The translations under genes and the position numbers were made by a program. From Bacteroidia bacterium (GTDB lineage: Bacteria > Bacteroidota > Bacteroidia > Flavobacteriales > NORP286): a stretch of DNA of 7,550 nt. Every line of letters starts with the position of its first letter. The stretch's first letter is position 1. The stretch is taken from contig JAESTI010000225.1 in the NCBI GenBank assembly GCA_016763665.1, positions 1 through 7,550 on the forward strand, in the 5' to 3' direction. Below, one piece after another: positions 5,981 to 7,550 of the stretch. Under the pieces are notes generated by a model. The model saw only the letters and a list, made by a program, of their open reading frames with translations, was not told the DNA's origin and made no database searches.

Positions 5981-6394
5981 TTAATTTTTGGATTCTAAAT
6001 ATGTTTGCAGGATCAAGGTTGCACTGATCGTATCTCTCAGTTCCTTTTTTTGCCTGTCTTTTTTCTTAAGGTCACTTGTAATTATTACGTGTTCTGCCAT
6101 TCGGGAAGTCAAACGCTCATCTACAAGTTCAATAGGTATTTCGGGGAATACCTTCTTTAACCTATTTACAAACGCATTTACTAATTTTTTTGATTCAGAT
6201 GGCTGATTGTTCAATTTTTTAGGATCCCCAACTACAAACAATTCAACATCTTCTTTCTCAATATACTGTTTTAAATACTCCTCTATATCTTTTGAATGGA
6301 CAGTTTCCAAACCAGTGGCAATTATCTTTATCGGGTCCGTTACTGCTACTCCCACTCGCTTACTGCCATAATCAATCGCCAAAATCCTGCCCAT
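5981..6394 (-). CDS. ruvX: RuvX/YqgF-family RNase H-fold nuclease
   Basis: This 137-aa protein is the usual length for RuvX/YqgF, a putative Holliday-junction resolvase also implicated in 16S rRNA 5'-end processing in some bacteria. The RNase H-like acidic residues are visible: Asp8 in ILAIDYGSKRVGVAVTD (4-20), Glu93 in ELVDERLTSRMAEHV (89-103), and Asp121 in DTISATLILQTYL (121-133, usually D-x-x-AA-x-x-IL-x-x-YL; here Ser-Ala). The middle segment FVVGDPKKLN corresponds to the VVGxPxxxxG strand. The ATG at 6394 starts the ruvX-def-lipoprotein operon and is preceded by a TAnnTTTG motif just 4 nt upstream. Confidence 0.94.
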   Translation of the reverse strand: MGRILAIDYGSKRVGVAVTDPIKIIATGLETVHSKDIEEYLKQYIEKEDVELFVVGDPKKLNNQPSESKKLVNAFVNRLKKVFPEIPIELVDERLTSRMAEHVIITSDLKKKDRQKKELRDTISATLILQTYLESKN

Positions 6395-6398
6395 GGCG

Positions 6399-6406
6399 CA
6401 AAACTA
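6399..6406 (-). promoter_or_regulatory. Bacteroidota -7 promoter element (TAGTTTTG) for ruvX operon
   Basis: On the minus strand TAGTTTTG matches the Bacteroidota -7 consensus TAnnTTTG exactly and lies 4 nt before the ruvX ATG. Seventeen nt further upstream is TTTT, a weak version of the -33 TTTG. If used, transcription would begin at or near the start codon, making a leaderless mRNA. The motif could also arise by chance in AT-rich DNA. Confidence 0.4.
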
Positions 6407-6485
6407 CAAAAAATCACTTCTGGAAAAGGCTTTTTTTTATTAAAACTGGATTTTGTTAAAGGCTAAAGGAAGTATTCACATAGAT

Positions 6486-6502
6486 GATCACCGTGATCAC
6501 CG
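6486..6502. repeat. GATCACCG direct repeat forming overlapping palindromes
   Basis: GATCACCG occurs at 6486-6493 and 6495-6502. Between them GATCAC/GTGATC form a 6-bp inverted repeat with a single central base (6486-6498), and GTGATCAC (6493-6500) is a perfect 8-bp palindrome. The GC-rich patch stands out from AT-rich surroundings, 12 bp after the esterase stop. It could be an operator-like site for the downstream ruvX operon or a weak 3'-end hairpin; neither is shown. Confidence 0.4.
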
Positions 6503-6514
6503 GTACCCTCAAAT

Positions 6515-7550
6515 TCATCTTATAATCATAAATTTGCTAACAGCAAGCCTTCCTTCACTATTATTTACTACCATAAAATATATTCCATTGCTCCAATTTC
6601 GAACAGAAATGGTAGTAATTTTTTGCTCGTTCACATCAATATTACACACTTCAACACCTAATGCGTTTAAGACTCGAATTGTAGTTATAGTAGATCTATT
6701 ACAATTTATTGTTACAAAGTCCTGAGCAGGTTTAGGGTAAATCTTCACCTCAAGGTTATTTTTGTTCAACTGAGCAATTTTGGTTGAGCCAGTTCTTCCA
6801 TTTATGTCATATTTAGCAAAAAACTCCCAAATTTTAAGTGAGGCATCAATGTCGTAGTTGGTAGTTCCGTTTGCTATGGGTGCCCCAGGCCAGGTGTGTG
6901 CTCCGTTAATGATTTTATAATGCTCAACTTCTACTCCGCTATCACCGTTCTTATAAATATGATGCTCCGCTGTGCAACTATCAGATAGACTAATATCAGG
7001 CACATCAGTAACAATTGCAGAAGTATCGCACTGATTGAAACTCACCCAATAGTCGAGCGTATTTTCAATAGATTCCATAGATCCGGCCTTACCATCGTAG
7101 GGTACAGTAGGATCATCAGTTCCATGAATTTCCATCACCGGAATAGGGTGCTGAGGGCTACAGGTCAGTGGCTGGTTCAAATTCATGGTTCCCGTAACCG
7201 ATGCAATAGCCGCAATGCGATTACTCAACTCGCATGCTAATGTATAACTCATAAATCCACCATTAGACATGCCAGTGCTATAAACTCTATTAAGATTAAC
7301 ATTGTATTCTGAAGCAAGAGAATCTATCAATGCTTCCGTAAAACCTATGTCATCAACGTCTCCACCCCAATTGGCGTTCCAGTATGGTTGTCCCACACCA
7401 TCCAACGTACCCATCGGATATACTAATAAAAAACCTGCAGTGTCTGAAATCTTGCGAAAGTCACCATAAAACATCTGATCATTGGCATTACTGGTATAAC
7501 CACGGAAGTTAATTACCAGAGGAGAAGAATTTTCGGGTAAATATGATGCA
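6515..7550 (-). CDS. Secreted PHB-depolymerase/LpqC-like esterase with T9SS sorting domain (5' truncated)
   Basis: The frame is open to the right edge, so the gene starts beyond 7550; about 344 residues are visible, and the internal ATG at 7474 is not the start. The alpha/beta-hydrolase resembles polyhydroxybutyrate depolymerase or feruloyl-esterase families, acting on ester bonds outside the cell; the substrate is unknown. Visible parts, in fragment numbering: oxyanion region LVINFRGYTSN (11-21), nucleophile elbow GMSNGG with Ser95, Asp146 in HGTDDPTVPY, and His218 in NGAHTWPG. From about residue 270 comes a type A T9SS C-terminal domain beginning KIYPKPAQDFVTI, with GIYFMVV near its end. 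Arg16 stands where many relatives have His (HG motif), and Lys replaces Asn in the YPNPA motif. It is upstream of ruvX, 120 bp away, probably a separate unit. Confidence 0.88.
   Translation of the reverse strand, partial: ASYLPENSSPLVINFRGYTSNANDQMFYGDFRKISDTAGFLLVYPMGTLDGVGQPYWNANWGGDVDDIGFTEALIDSLASEYNVNLNRVYSTGMSNGGFMSYTLACELSNRIAAIASVTGTMNLNQPLTCSPQHPIPVMEIHGTDDPTVPYDGKAGSMESIENTLDYWVSFNQCDTSAIVTDVPDISLSDSCTAEHHIYKNGDSGVEVEHYKIINGAHTWPGAPIANGTTNYDIDASLKIWEFFAKYDINGRTGSTKIAQLNKNNLEVKIYPKPAQDFVTINCNRSTITTIRVLNALGVEVCNIDVNEQKITTISVRNWSNGIYFMVVNNSEGRLAVSKFMIIR

Noticed and set aside
5988..6206. 72-codon plus-strand open frame inside ruvX
   Set aside because: Antisense shadow; low-complexity Ser/Phe-rich translation typical of a reverse-strand artefact.
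6421..6444. Rho-independent terminator at the GGC plus T-run on the plus strand
   Set aside because: There is a T-run but no usable stem before it, and no plus-strand gene ends there.
6453..6725. 90-codon plus-strand open frame over the esterase 3' end
   Set aside because: Mostly antisense to the T9SS sorting domain; no recognisable motif.

Overview
The window looks like a chromosomal housekeeping segment from an AT-rich member of the Bacteroidota, probably Cytophagales-like. Three things point there: a PorT/SprT-type type IX secretion (T9SS) barrel next to ubiE, a DUF1599-folP-diadenylate cyclase neighbourhood, and an esterase ending in a T9SS C-terminal sorting domain. Starts mostly lack Shine-Dalgarno sequences, and one gene has a TAnnTTTG promoter motif, which also fits this phylum.

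Layout: (1) 1-270, plus strand, the C-terminal end of the SMC chromosome segregation ATPase. (2) 424-2488, minus strand, a likely operon DUF1599 - ubiE/menG - porT. (3) 2588-4803, plus strand, folP, then a small GNAT acetyltransferase joined by a TAATG overlap to the diadenylate cyclase gene cdaA. (4) 4826-6394, minus strand, a compact ruvX - def - lipoprotein operon convergent with cdaA. (5) 6515-7550, minus strand, a secreted serine esterase/depolymerase whose 5' end lies beyond the window.

Functionally the genes cover DNA maintenance (SMC, RuvX), menaquinone synthesis (UbiE/MenG), folate synthesis (FolP), c-di-AMP signalling (CdaA), N-terminal protein maturation (Def) and type IX secretion (PorT as a component, the esterase as a likely cargo). 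No mobile element, CRISPR array, tRNA or rRNA gene was seen, and no gene-free stretch exceeds 160 bases.

The most unusual signal is intergenic. Three spacers (after smc, before folP, after folP) are built from phased 7- or 8-base repeats. Two of them also contain inverted arms able to form long hairpins. The spacer after folP is a nested palindrome of about 126 bp that overlaps the folP stop codon. I see no clear new defence or biosynthetic system here. The repeats, the duplicated DUF1599 protein and the acetyltransferase between folP and cdaA are the items most worth following up.
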